Source of the DNA: Lysobacterales bacterium
Lineage (GTDB): Bacteria; Pseudomonadota; Gammaproteobacteria; Xanthomonadales; Ahniellaceae
Length of the DNA stretch: 64,000 nt
Reading direction: 5' to 3'
Assembly (NCBI GenBank): GCA_016721845.1
Contig: JADKHK010000013.1
Location: 912,501 to 976,500 of the forward strand
Part shown: positions 31,236 to 39,671 of the stretch, piece by piece
Layout: each line of letters starts with the position of its first letter
Numbering within the stretch: position 1 is the stretch's first letter
The notes under the pieces: model-generated
Seen by the model: the letters and a program-made list of their open reading frames with translations, nothing else
Told to the model about the DNA's origin: nothing
Database searches by the model: none
Made by a program: the position numbers and the translations under genes

Positions 31236-33056
31236 TCATCGATGCAGGTGCGCATAAATCCGTTCCGCGAGTGCACTGTCTATCCCCTTCACTTGCATCA
31301 ATTCTTCCACACCGGCGCCGGCAATACCCTGCAAGCCGCCAAATTGTTTGAGCAAGGCACTGCGCCGGCGCGCGCCGATGCCTTCGATCTCGTCGAGCAC
31401 GCTGCCGGTGCGCGCCTTTTCGCGGCGGCCGCGATGACCGCTGATTGCGAACCGATGCGCTTCGTCGCGCACGGCTTGCAAGGCCAGCAAGCCACCGTTG
31501 TCGGCGCGTGGCTGCAAGATGCGGCCGGAATCGGCCAACACCAGCTCCTCGAATCCGGGCTTGCGATCCGGACCTTTCGAAATGCCGACGACATTGACGC
31601 CTTCGATGCCGAGTTCACGCAGGGCTTCAAGCGCCTTGCCAACCTGCCCGGCGCCGCCATCGATCAGCAACAGGTCGGGCAGATCGGTCTGTTCGTCGAC
31701 CAGACGCTGGAAGCGTCGCGAGATCGCCTGGTGCATCGCGGCGTAGTCGTCGCCCGGGGTCACGTCGCGGATGTTGAAGCGCCGGTACAGGGATTTCTGC
31801 GCGCCGGCCTCGGTGGCGACCACGCAGGAAGCGACCGTGCCCTCGCCCATCGTGTGACTGATGTCGAAACATTCGATGCGTCCCGGCGCTTCCGCGAGAC
31901 CCAGCAAGGGCACCAGCGCCTGCCAGCGCTCGCGCTGCATGGCATCGGATCCGAGGCGTGTACCCAGCGCGATGTCGGCGTTGCGCAACGCCAGTTCGAC
32001 CAGTTTGACGCGTTCGCCGCGTTGCGGTCGCAGCAACTCGATCTTGCGCCCCGCCCTGGCCGAGAGCGCGTCGACGATCAGGTCGGCCTGGTCGATGTCA
32101 TGGCTGAGGATCAGCGTCCGCGGTGCCGGTAGTTCGGCATAGTGCTGCGACACGAAGGCTTCGAGCACCTCGGCGGGACCGGCGTTTTCGCTGGCACGCA
32201 ACATCCAGTGGCGACTGCCGAGACTGGTGCCGTCGCGGAAAAACAGCGCCTGCACGCAGGCCTGGCCATCGCGCACGACGCAGGCGACCACGTCCGCGTC
32301 CTGTTCGTTGCCGGTCACGAACTGCTTGGCCTGCATTTGGCGCAGGCGCGCGATCTCGTCGCGCAATTCGGCGGCGCGCTCGAAGGCGAGATCGGCACTC
32401 GCCTGCTCCATCGATTTCACCAACTCGTCGATCACGTCGGTCGAGCGACCTTCCAGGAACATCACCGCGTGGCGCACGTCGCGGGCGTAATCGGCCGGCG
32501 ACACCAGACCGACGCAGGGACCGGTGCAGCGCTTGATCTGGTATTGCAGGCAGGGCCGCGAACGATTCTGGAAGAAGCTGTCGACACAGTTGCGGAGGCG
32601 GAACAGCTTCTGCAAACGGTTGATGCTGTCGCGCACGGCGACCGTACTCGGATACGGGCCGAAGTAGCGCCCACGGGCCTTGCGCGCGCCGCGGTGAAAG
32701 GCGATGCGAGGAAATTCCTGACCGCTGATGAAGATCGAGGGATAGCCCTTGCTGTCCTTCAGCATCACGTTGTAGCGCGGGTTCAGCGACTTGATCAGCT
32801 CGTTTTCGAGGATCAGCGCCTCGGACTCGGTGCGCACCACGGTCACTTCGATCGCTGCGATCTGCGCCACCATCGCCGCGATCCGCGGTTCCAGCTGCGG
32901 TCGCGCGAAATAGCTGCCGACACGCTTCTTCAGGCTCTTGGCCTTGCCGACATACAGCAAGGCACCGCCGGCATCGAGCATCCGGTAGACCCCCGGCGCG
33001 GCGGTCAGCTCGCGCGCAAAGGCGCGGCCGTCGAAGCCCGACTGCGCCAGCGTCAT
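31236..33056 (-). CDS. uvrC: Excinuclease ABC subunit C
   Basis: UvrC makes both incisions around lesions recognised by UvrA/UvrB in nucleotide excision repair. The 606-residue protein (E. coli 610) has an N-terminal GIY-YIG domain (GVYRMLDAGGALLYVGKAKS), a UVR motif near 205-235 (ADLAFERAAELRDEIARLRQ), the RNase H-like endonuclease region (GRIECFDISHTMGEGTVASC, DLLLIDGGAGQVGKA) and C-terminal helix-hairpin-helix pairs (LLKQFGGLQGIAGAG, MQVKGIDSALAERI). Start ATG is 33054-33056, 4 bp after the frame-corrected end of the NHL gene. Confidence 0.95.
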   Translation of the reverse strand: MTLAQSGFDGRAFARELTAAPGVYRMLDAGGALLYVGKAKSLKKRVGSYFARPQLEPRIAAMVAQIAAIEVTVVRTESEALILENELIKSLNPRYNVMLKDSKGYPSIFISGQEFPRIAFHRGARKARGRYFGPYPSTVAVRDSINRLQKLFRLRNCVDSFFQNRSRPCLQYQIKRCTGPCVGLVSPADYARDVRHAVMFLEGRSTDVIDELVKSMEQASADLAFERAAELRDEIARLRQMQAKQFVTGNEQDADVVACVVRDGQACVQALFFRDGTSLGSRHWMLRASENAGPAEVLEAFVSQHYAELPAPRTLILSHDIDQADLIVDALSARAGRKIELLRPQRGERVKLVELALRNADIALGTRLGSDAMQRERWQALVPLLGLAEAPGRIECFDISHTMGEGTVASCVVATEAGAQKSLYRRFNIRDVTPGDDYAAMHQAISRRFQRLVDEQTDLPDLLLIDGGAGQVGKALEALRELGIEGVNVVGISKGPDRKPGFEELVLADSGRILQPRADNGGLLALQAVRDEAHRFAISGHRGRREKARTGSVLDEIEGIGARRRSALLKQFGGLQGIAGAGVEELMQVKGIDSALAERIYAHLHR

Positions 33057-33060
33057 CGAT

Positions 33061-34489
33061 TCACTCGCCGATCGGCAAACGCGTCACCTGACCGTTGCTG
33101 GTGTCGATGCGCACGACTTCGTGGGCAGCCGTATTGGCCACGAACAGCTTGCCGGGCAGACTGGCGATGCCGGACGGCTGGTGGAACTTGTAGGCCAGAT
33201 TGATCGACTTCACGCCGCCACCGCGCAACGACACCCGCCTTGAGCTTGTCGTTGTAGGTATCGACCAGCCACAGGATCTGGCCATTGGCATCGGCCGCGA
33301 TGTCCATCGGATATTGCAGGCGGACCTGGGCCGGTGCCCCATCGACATCGCCGAATTCGTAGAGGCCGGCGCCAACCAGAGTCTGGACGCGACCATCGCT
33401 GCGCACGGCCCGGATCGCCGAACCATCGGCATCGACGACGTACAACACCTGGTTCACGTAGGCGAGCCCGGTCGGCTTGGCAAAGGTCGCGAACATGCCG
33501 TCGCCGTCATCGCGACCGATCTTGCCGGTGCCGCTATAGAGATTCAGGCGCTTGCGGTTCAAGTCCAGCGCCCAGATCTGGTGCTGGCCGGCCATTGCGA
33601 TCAACAGCTTTTCGCCGGCCGCGACCAGATCCCAAGGCGAATTCAAGGCGACCTGGCGCGGCTCGTTGTATTCCTGGGTCGCGGGATGGCCATGGACACC
33701 GGTCCCGGCCACGGTATCCACTTCACCGGTGATCATGTGCACGCGCCGCACACAATGGTTGCCGCGGTCGGCGACGTACAGCATGTCCTTGATCAGGGCC
33801 ATGCCTTGCGGATCGTTGAATGCAGAGTCACCGAACTTGCCGTCCAGATAGCCGGTGGTACCGGTCCCGATCTGGCGGATGACGCGGCCATCGTGATTGC
33901 ATTCGAGGATCCGGTTGTGCCCGGAATCGGCGACGAACAGGGCCGATTCCGTCAGCAACAACTTGCTCGGGAAATTGAGCGCGGTGCGCGGCTCCGGGCG
34001 GCTCACCGGCTGCATCGGTTCGTAGAAGCGGATGTCCCGGTTCGCGGCGTCGTCGAGCAGGCTGCTGACCAGGGACTCGAGTTGTGGTCGATGCCCCTCG
34101 CCGGCCACGATGCCGGCAACGCGACCCTCAGCATCGAGCACGGCCACCGAAGGCCAGGCCTGGATGCCGAATTGTCGCCACGCCACCCAGTCGGCGTCGT
34201 TCGCGACCGGATGACGGATGTACAAGCGGTTCACCGCCTTGAGCACGTTCGCCGCCTGCCGCTCGTGGTCGTATTTCGGCGTGTGGATGCCGATCACGCT
34301 CAGGCCATCGTGATGCTTGGCTTCGACCGCACGCAGTTCCTGCAGCATGTGCAGGGAATTCACGTTCGCGGCGTTGAAGAAATGCAGCAAGACCACGCGC
34401 CCGCGCAACTTGTCGAGCGCGGGCGCCTGCTGCACGTTCAGCCATTGCAGGGTCGGCGGCAGCTCGGGGGCGATCGGGTTGGCGGCCAT
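33061..34489 (-). CDS. Thioredoxin-like/NHL-repeat protein, frameshifted near 3' end
   Basis: Residues 1-150 form a thioredoxin-like domain (RGRVVLLHFFNAANVNSLHM, WVAWRQFGIQAWPSVAVLDA). The usual CxxC is replaced by NVNS, so it is not a redox thioredoxin. Residues 170-430 are NHL beta-propeller repeats (LFVADSGHNRILECNHDGRV, MLYVADRGNHCVRRV, VLYVVDADGSAIRAV). The frame fails after YNDKLKAG. Removing one G near 33240 restores LKRVSLRGGGVKS and reads on through LPGKLFVANTAAHEVVRIDT to a stop at 33061, 4 bp from uvrC. Such proteins resemble the NHLRC2 architecture. Function here is unknown; the indel may be a sequencing error. Confidence 0.8.
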
Positions 34490-34506
34490 GGGCTACTCCG
34501 GGAACG

Positions 34507-34983
34507 TCAGATCGGATTATGCAGGTGCTGGAGCTGTTTGGTCAGTCCCGCGACGCCTTCACGGATCAAGGCAAAGCTGCGTTCGAAGTCGGCGCGGCCG
34601 CCGGTGTAGGGATCGGGCACTTCGCCCTGGACCTGACCCGCAAACGACATCAGCAGGCGCACCCGGCCCCAGGCATGGGCCGGCGCAAACTGGCGCAAGT
34701 CGGCGATGTTGCGACGGTCCATGGCAATGACCAGCTCCGCGCCATCGATGTCGGCGCGGGTCACTTGGCGGGCACGATGCGCGCCGAGGTCCAGTCCGAA
34801 ATCGGCAGCCAGGGCGATCGAACGGGCATCGGCCGGGCGACCGGCATGGAAGTCGAGCGTGCCGGCCGAGTCGATCCGCACCCGCTGCGCCAGACCCGCT
34901 TCCGCAAAGGCGCGTTCGGCTTCGATCGCCGCCAAGGGCGATCGGCAGATGTTTCCCATGCAGACAAATAGTATTTTAATCAT
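34507..34983 (-). CDS. Low-molecular-weight protein-tyrosine phosphatase
   Basis: The 158-residue protein has the CX5R P-loop at the N-terminus (VCMGNICRS, Cys8 and Arg14) and the general-acid segment DPYTGG near 127. It removes phosphate from tyrosine residues, often controlling polysaccharide-export kinases such as Wzc, though no such kinase is nearby. ATG at 34981-34983 is preferred to the TTG one codon earlier. The region just upstream is AT-rich with no clear Shine-Dalgarno. It sits 17 bp after kdsB and 17 bp before the NHL gene in the same operon. Confidence 0.88.
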   Translation of the reverse strand: MIKILFVCMGNICRSPLAAIEAERAFAEAGLAQRVRIDSAGTLDFHAGRPADARSIALAADFGLDLGAHRARQVTRADIDGAELVIAMDRRNIADLRQFAPAHAWGRVRLLMSFAGQVQGEVPDPYTGGRADFERSFALIREGVAGLTKQLQHLHNPI

Positions 34984-35000
34984 CAAGTTGAATAGATAAT

Positions 35001-35774
35001 TTAATGTTCTTTCTCTTGCCGGAGCAAGGCTTCGACCCGGGCCAGGTCAGCCTCGGTATCGACGCCTGCCGGGAACGCCTCCGGCGCCAGCGCGACCGCG
35101 ATGCGCTCGCCGGCTTCCAGCACGCGCAGTTGCTCCAGCGACTCGATCCGCTCGAGCACGCCGGTCGGCATCGCGACATAACGACGCAGGAAACCGGCCC
35201 GGTAACCGTAGATGCCGATATGCCGCAGGAAGACGACACCCACCGGCAAGCGAGCGCGCTCGACGGCAAAGGCATCGCGGGCCCAAGGCATCGGCGCGCG
35301 GCTGAAATACAGCGCATCGCCATTCGTGGCCCGTACCAGCTTCACGCAATTCGGCGAAAACAGCTCATCGACGTCGAGCACCGGTGTCGCCAGGGTCGCC
35401 ATCGGCGCCGTGCTCGTTGCCAGGGTCTCGGCGACGGCGCGGATGCCGCTGACCGGCGCCAGCGGCTCATCCCCTTGCAGATTCACGACGATGTGCTGGT
35501 CCGGCCAGCGCAATTGCTGCGCGACTTCAGCCAGGCGGTCGGTCCCGGACGGGTGCTCGGCGCGGGTCATGCACACGATGGCACCGCTGCCCTGCACGGC
35601 TGCCGCGATGCGCGCATCGTCGGTCGCCACCACCACCTCGGCCGCCCCGGCGGCGAGCGCCCGGTCCACCACATGCGCGATCATCGGCCGCCCGTTCAAC
35701 AATCGCAGCGGCTTGCCCGGCAGGCGACTGGCGCCAAAGCGGGCGGGAATGGCGACGGAGAACGCGATGGTCAT
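35001..35774 (-). CDS. kdsB: CMP-Kdo synthetase (3-deoxy-manno-octulosonate cytidylyltransferase)
   Basis: KdsB activates Kdo with CTP for transfer to lipid A precursor in the cytoplasm. The 257-residue protein has the nucleotide-binding start IPARFGASRLPGKPL, VVVATDD, and NLQGDEPL with the metal-binding Asp, and the later GIYGYRAGFLRRY block. Length is normal. Its ATG overlaps the frame-corrected stop of lpxK (ATGA), showing translational coupling. Confidence 0.93.
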   Translation of the reverse strand: MTIAFSVAIPARFGASRLPGKPLRLLNGRPMIAHVVDRALAAGAAEVVVATDDARIAAAVQGSGAIVCMTRAEHPSGTDRLAEVAQQLRWPDQHIVVNLQGDEPLAPVSGIRAVAETLATSTAPMATLATPVLDVDELFSPNCVKLVRATNGDALYFSRAPMPWARDAFAVERARLPVGVVFLRHIGIYGYRAGFLRRYVAMPTGVLERIESLEQLRVLEAGERIAVALAPEAFPAGVDTEADLARVEALLRQEKEH

Positions 35775-36774
35775 GCAGGCGCCTTGAATGCGTGAAGTCG
35801 GCGATGGATCAGATCAGCGAATTCGGGCGGCAGTTCGACGTCGATCGGTACCCCCAGATGCGGCCGTCGGCGTGCGGCGCACATTTGCCGGCGTCCTTCT
35901 CGGTGATGAACACCGGCCGATCATCGTCGAACCGGAGTTCGCTGCCGTCGAAGGGGTGGTGGTCAGGATATGGATGCGCATCGACCGACAGACCGTGGCT
36001 GCGCAACAAGTCGAAGAATCGGCGCGGATTGCCGATGCCGGCGACGGCGTGCACGTGCTGCCCGGCAAACGCGGACAGCGGCTTGGCGTGGGCGAGGTCG
36101 CGCAGTGACAGCACGCGTTCGGCGCGCACTTGCATCGCATAGGCACCCTCGCGCTGACCGCCATTCATGACCACGGCATCGACCCGCTGCAACCGCTCGA
36201 CCGGTTCGCGCAGTGGCCCGGCCGGCAACAGCCGGCCATTGCCGAAGCCGCGCTGACCGTCGATCAGTGCGATCTCGAAATCGCGGGCCAGCGACCAGTG
36301 CTGCAGGCCGTCGTCGCTGATCAGCACATCGACGCCGTCGCGCTCGATCAACAGGCGCGCCGCGACGGCACGGCGTCGACCGATCGCGACCGGGCAGCCG
36401 GTGGCATGCGCCAACCAGACGGGTTCGTCGCCGAATTCGGCGGGTTCGGCACCCGGCGGCAGTCGCTGCGCATTGCTGGCCGCGGCGCCGTAACCACGGG
36501 TGATGATCCCGGGCTGCCAGCCGCGCTGACGCAATTCATTGGCCAGCCAAGCCACCAGCGGCGTCTTGCCGGTGCCGCCAGCCGTGAGATTGCCGACGAT
36601 GATGACCGGAACGGCCAGGCGAGTGGATCGACGCACTCCGAGCGAATAGGCCCAGCGCCGCAGCCCGAAGACAGTGCGATACAGCCGCTCGCCGAATTCA
36701 GCCCACCAAGGCACCGCCACGCCCTCGTACCAGATGCCATTCAGGCGCGCCTCGACGCGCGCACGCAGGCTCAT
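35771..36774 (-). CDS. lpxK: Tetraacyldisaccharide 4'-kinase, frameshifted near 3' end
   Basis: LpxK phosphorylates the 4' position of the lipid A disaccharide at the inner membrane. The N-terminal anchor region is followed by the P-loop VGNLTAGGTGKTPLVAWL (about 59-76), DDGLQHWSLARDFEIALID and, late, FITEKDAGKCAPHADGRIW. After this the frame goes astray at a run of five C (plus strand 35851-35855). Adding one base restores VPIDVELPPEF, ADLIHRRLHAFKAPA and a TGA at 35771-35773 that overlaps kdsB by 4 bp. The uncorrected frame ends at 35809. The start overlaps the msbA stop by 4 bp. Confidence 0.85.
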
Positions 36775-38543
36775 CCCGCGTCCTCGCTGTCGCGGAATTG
36801 CAGGCGATGCAGACGCGCGTAGGCGCCGTCGCGGGCGATCAGTTCGGTGTGCGTACCGGCCTCCTGCACGCGTCCGCCATCCAGCACGATCACCTGGTCG
36901 GCATGCTCGATGGTCGACAGGCGGTGCGCGATGACGATGGCGGTGCGTTCGGCGAGGATGCGGTCGAGCGCTTCCTGGATCAGGCGCTCGCTTTCCGAAT
37001 CCAGCGCCGAGGTGGCTTCGTCGAGGATCAGGATCGGCGCGTTCTTCAGGATCGCGCGGGCGATCGCGATGCGCTGGCGCTGGCCGCCGGACAGCAGCAC
37101 GCCGCGGTCACCGATGCGGGTGTCGAAGCCGTCCGGCAGCGTGTCGATGAATTCGAGCGCGTTCGCGGCACGAGCGGCGGCGATGATGTCGTCGCGGCTG
37201 GCGCCGGCGAGTGCACCGAACGCGATGTTCGCGGCAATGCTGTCGTCGAACAGCACGACATTCTGGCTGACCACGGCGATCTGGCGGCGCAATTCATCCA
37301 GCCGGTAATCGGCCAATGCGACGCCATCGAGCAGGATCCGTCCGGACTGTGCTTCGTAGAATCGCGGCAGCAATTTCGCCAGGGTGCTCTTGCCGCTGCC
37401 GGACCGGCCGACGATGGCCGTGGTGGTGCCGGGCGCGACGCGAAAACTGACGCCGTCCAGCGCACGCCCCTTGCCGCCGGCATATTCGAACGTGACCTGA
37501 TCGAACACCAGCTCGCCGCGCGCGCGCGCGATGCGGTGCGTCCCGCGATCGACTTCGGCCTCGGCGTCAAGCACGGCGAACACTGACTCGGCGGCCGCAA
37601 TGCCGCGCTGGATCATGCTTTGCACGTTGGTGATCTTCTTCAACGACGGCAGCATCGCCATCATCGCGCTGATCAGGGCCATGAAGCTGCCGGCGGTCAT
37701 GCCGTCGCGCACGGCCTCGCGACTCGCGACAAAGACGATCGCGGCCAATGCGCAGGCCGCGAGCAACTGCACCAGCGACGAACTCATGGCCTGGGTCGCA
37801 ATGACCTTCAGGTTCAGGCGGTAATTGCGCTGCGCCAGTTCGGCGATGCGGGCGCGCTCGACCGGTTGCGCGCCATAGATCTTGATCGCCTCCTGCCCCG
37901 CCAAGGCCTGTTCGGCACGATGCGAGAACTGGGCGAAGGCGTCCTGGAGTGTCGTGTTGATGCGCCGGTAGCGCTTGCCGACGGTGGCGACGATCAGCGC
38001 GATCAGGGGCACCATGAAGAACATCGTCACTGTCAGCTTGACGCTGTTGTGCAGCATCACGCCGAGCAGGAACAGGATCGTCAGGGCATCGGTCAGCACG
38101 ATCTTCACCGCTTCGGCGGCGGCGTAGGCGAGCTGCTCGGTGTTGTAGGTCAGACGCGAAATCTGCGCGGCCGGCGCCTCGCGGTCGAACCAGCTGGACG
38201 GCATCCGCAGCGACTTCTCGATCAGGTGATCGCGCATGTCGCGGACCACGCCGCGGCCGATACGGGCCATCGCGACATCGGCGGTGAAAGTCGCAAGGCC
38301 GCGGACGAGGAAGATCGCGACGATCACGCCCGGCAGCCAGCGCACCACCTTCAGATCGTGGTTCACGAAGGTGCCGTCGATCAACGGCTGCATCAGCCAG
38401 GTGAATGCCCCCGCCGCAGCCGCTTCGAACAGCATGCCGATCAACGCGATCAGCGCGATCGGCCAGTACGCCTTCGAGAAACCGAGCAGCCGGCGATACA
38501 GCGCCGCGGTGCTCAGACGCGCAGGCGGGATGGCGGGGTCCAT
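36771..38543 (-). CDS. msbA: Lipid A export ABC transporter MsbA
   Basis: MsbA flips core-lipid A across the inner membrane. The 590-residue half-transporter has six predicted membrane helices in the first 320 residues and an ATPase with Walker A VGRSGSGKSTLAKL (about 378), signature LLSGGQRQRIAIARA and Walker B ILILDEATSALDSES, then the H-loop IVIAHRLSTI. Full length. It lies 3 bp after exbD and overlaps lpxK by 4 bp. Confidence 0.93.
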   Translation of the reverse strand: MDPAIPPARLSTAALYRRLLGFSKAYWPIALIALIGMLFEAAAAGAFTWLMQPLIDGTFVNHDLKVVRWLPGVIVAIFLVRGLATFTADVAMARIGRGVVRDMRDHLIEKSLRMPSSWFDREAPAAQISRLTYNTEQLAYAAAEAVKIVLTDALTILFLLGVMLHNSVKLTVTMFFMVPLIALIVATVGKRYRRINTTLQDAFAQFSHRAEQALAGQEAIKIYGAQPVERARIAELAQRNYRLNLKVIATQAMSSSLVQLLAACALAAIVFVASREAVRDGMTAGSFMALISAMMAMLPSLKKITNVQSMIQRGIAAAESVFAVLDAEAEVDRGTHRIARARGELVFDQVTFEYAGGKGRALDGVSFRVAPGTTTAIVGRSGSGKSTLAKLLPRFYEAQSGRILLDGVALADYRLDELRRQIAVVSQNVVLFDDSIAANIAFGALAGASRDDIIAAARAANALEFIDTLPDGFDTRIGDRGVLLSGGQRQRIAIARAILKNAPILILDEATSALDSESERLIQEALDRILAERTAIVIAHRLSTIEHADQVIVLDGGRVQEAGTHTELIARDGAYARLHRLQFRDSEDAG

Positions 38544-38546
38544 GGC

Positions 38547-38978
38547 TTACTTGGCTTCGGCTTTCGCGGGCACGGTCGCGATCGACAGGCGCGCGAAACC
38601 GAGTTGCCCGAGCGCATCCATCGCGGTGACCACGGCCTGATGCGGCGTGCGGCCATCGGCCCGGAGCGTGACCGGGCGTTCACGGTCTTCACCGGCCTCC
38701 TGAACGATCGCGTCCTTCAGCGTCGCCAGGCTCGGATTGATCACCTCGTTGGCCCCGATGAAGAAGCGCCCCTCGCGGTCGACCAGGATCTCCAGGGCCT
38801 TTTGCGCGGCGGTGGTTTCCTTGCTGCCGGCTTCGGGCAGCGCGACCTTCATCAGCGAACGATGCTCGAAGGTCGCGGTCATCACGAAGAACATCAGCAG
38901 CGTCAGCATCACGTCGATCAGCGAGATCACGTTGATCTCGAACTCGTCGTTGGCCGATGCGGAACGCGCGATCCTCAC
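38547..38978 (-). CDS. exbD: ExbD/TolR-family biopolymer transport protein
   Basis: The 143-residue protein has one N-terminal membrane helix after a short cytoplasmic tail (FEINVISLIDVMLTLLMFFV, with the conserved membrane Asp) and a periplasmic domain. Together with ExbB it uses proton flow to drive TonB- or Tol-type energy transfer. The start overlaps exbB by 4 bp. Its place next to msbA is common in this order of bacteria. Confidence 0.9.
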   Translation of the reverse strand: MRIARSASANDEFEINVISLIDVMLTLLMFFVMTATFEHRSLMKVALPEAGSKETTAAQKALEILVDREGRFFIGANEVINPSLATLKDAIVQEAGEDRERPVTLRADGRTPHQAVVTAMDALGQLGFARLSIATVPAKAEAK

Positions 38979-39616
38979 TTCGCGGCTCTCCGTGCCGCTG
39001 CGACCTGCACCGGCACCTCGGCCTCGATCACGTCGATCAGCGCCACCACTTCCTTTTCCAGCGCGATGCCGAGCCCGGCGACTTTCGCGCGCAAATGGCG
39101 ATGGAAGACATAGGCCGGAATCGCGACGCAGAGACCGGCTGCGGTGCAGACCAGGGCCTCGCCGATGCCGCCGGCCATCTGGTTGGCATCGCCGATCCCC
39201 GAATTCAGGATCGAGAGAAACATGCGGATCAGGCCGATCACCGTGCCGAGCAGGCCGAGCAGCGGCGAGATCAGCGCAATCGTGCCGAGCGTATTCAGGA
39301 ATTTCTCCATGTCGTGCATGACATGGCGACCGGCGTCCTCAACGCGTTCCTTGATCGCCTCGCGACCGAGATGGCGTGCGCGCAGCGCTGCGGCGAAAAC
39401 GCTGCCGAGCGGCGAGGTATCCGCCAGGGCCTTCAGATGTTCGTCATCGAGGCGACGATGCTGGGCCCAGTTGCGCACTTCACCCGGCAGGTTCGGCGGC
39501 AGGATTTCCTTGCGACGCAGCGACCAGAACCGTTCCAGCACGATGGCCAGGGTCAATACCGCCGCGATTCCGATCGGAATCATCGCCTTGCCACCCGCAA
39601 CCAGAAGCTCCCACAC
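38975..39616 (-). CDS. exbB: ExbB/TolQ/MotA-family proton channel protein
   Basis: The 213-residue protein has three membrane helices: an N-terminal one (MIPIGIAAVLTLAIVLERFW) and a conserved pair (LNTLGTIALISPLLGLLGTV, GIGEALVCTAAGLCVAIPAY) containing the family's proton-path residues. First gene of exbB-exbD-msbA-lpxK-kdsB. Whether it serves TonB or a Tol-like role is not decided by the sequence. Confidence 0.9.
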   Translation of the reverse strand: MWELLVAGGKAMIPIGIAAVLTLAIVLERFWSLRRKEILPPNLPGEVRNWAQHRRLDDEHLKALADTSPLGSVFAAALRARHLGREAIKERVEDAGRHVMHDMEKFLNTLGTIALISPLLGLLGTVIGLIRMFLSILNSGIGDANQMAGGIGEALVCTAAGLCVAIPAYVFHRHLRAKVAGLGIALEKEVVALIDVIEAEVPVQVAAARRAAK

Positions 39617-39671
39617 GCGCCCTACTCCCGAAGTCCAAAAAACCGGTGGATTCTAACAGCGTGCAGCGTGA

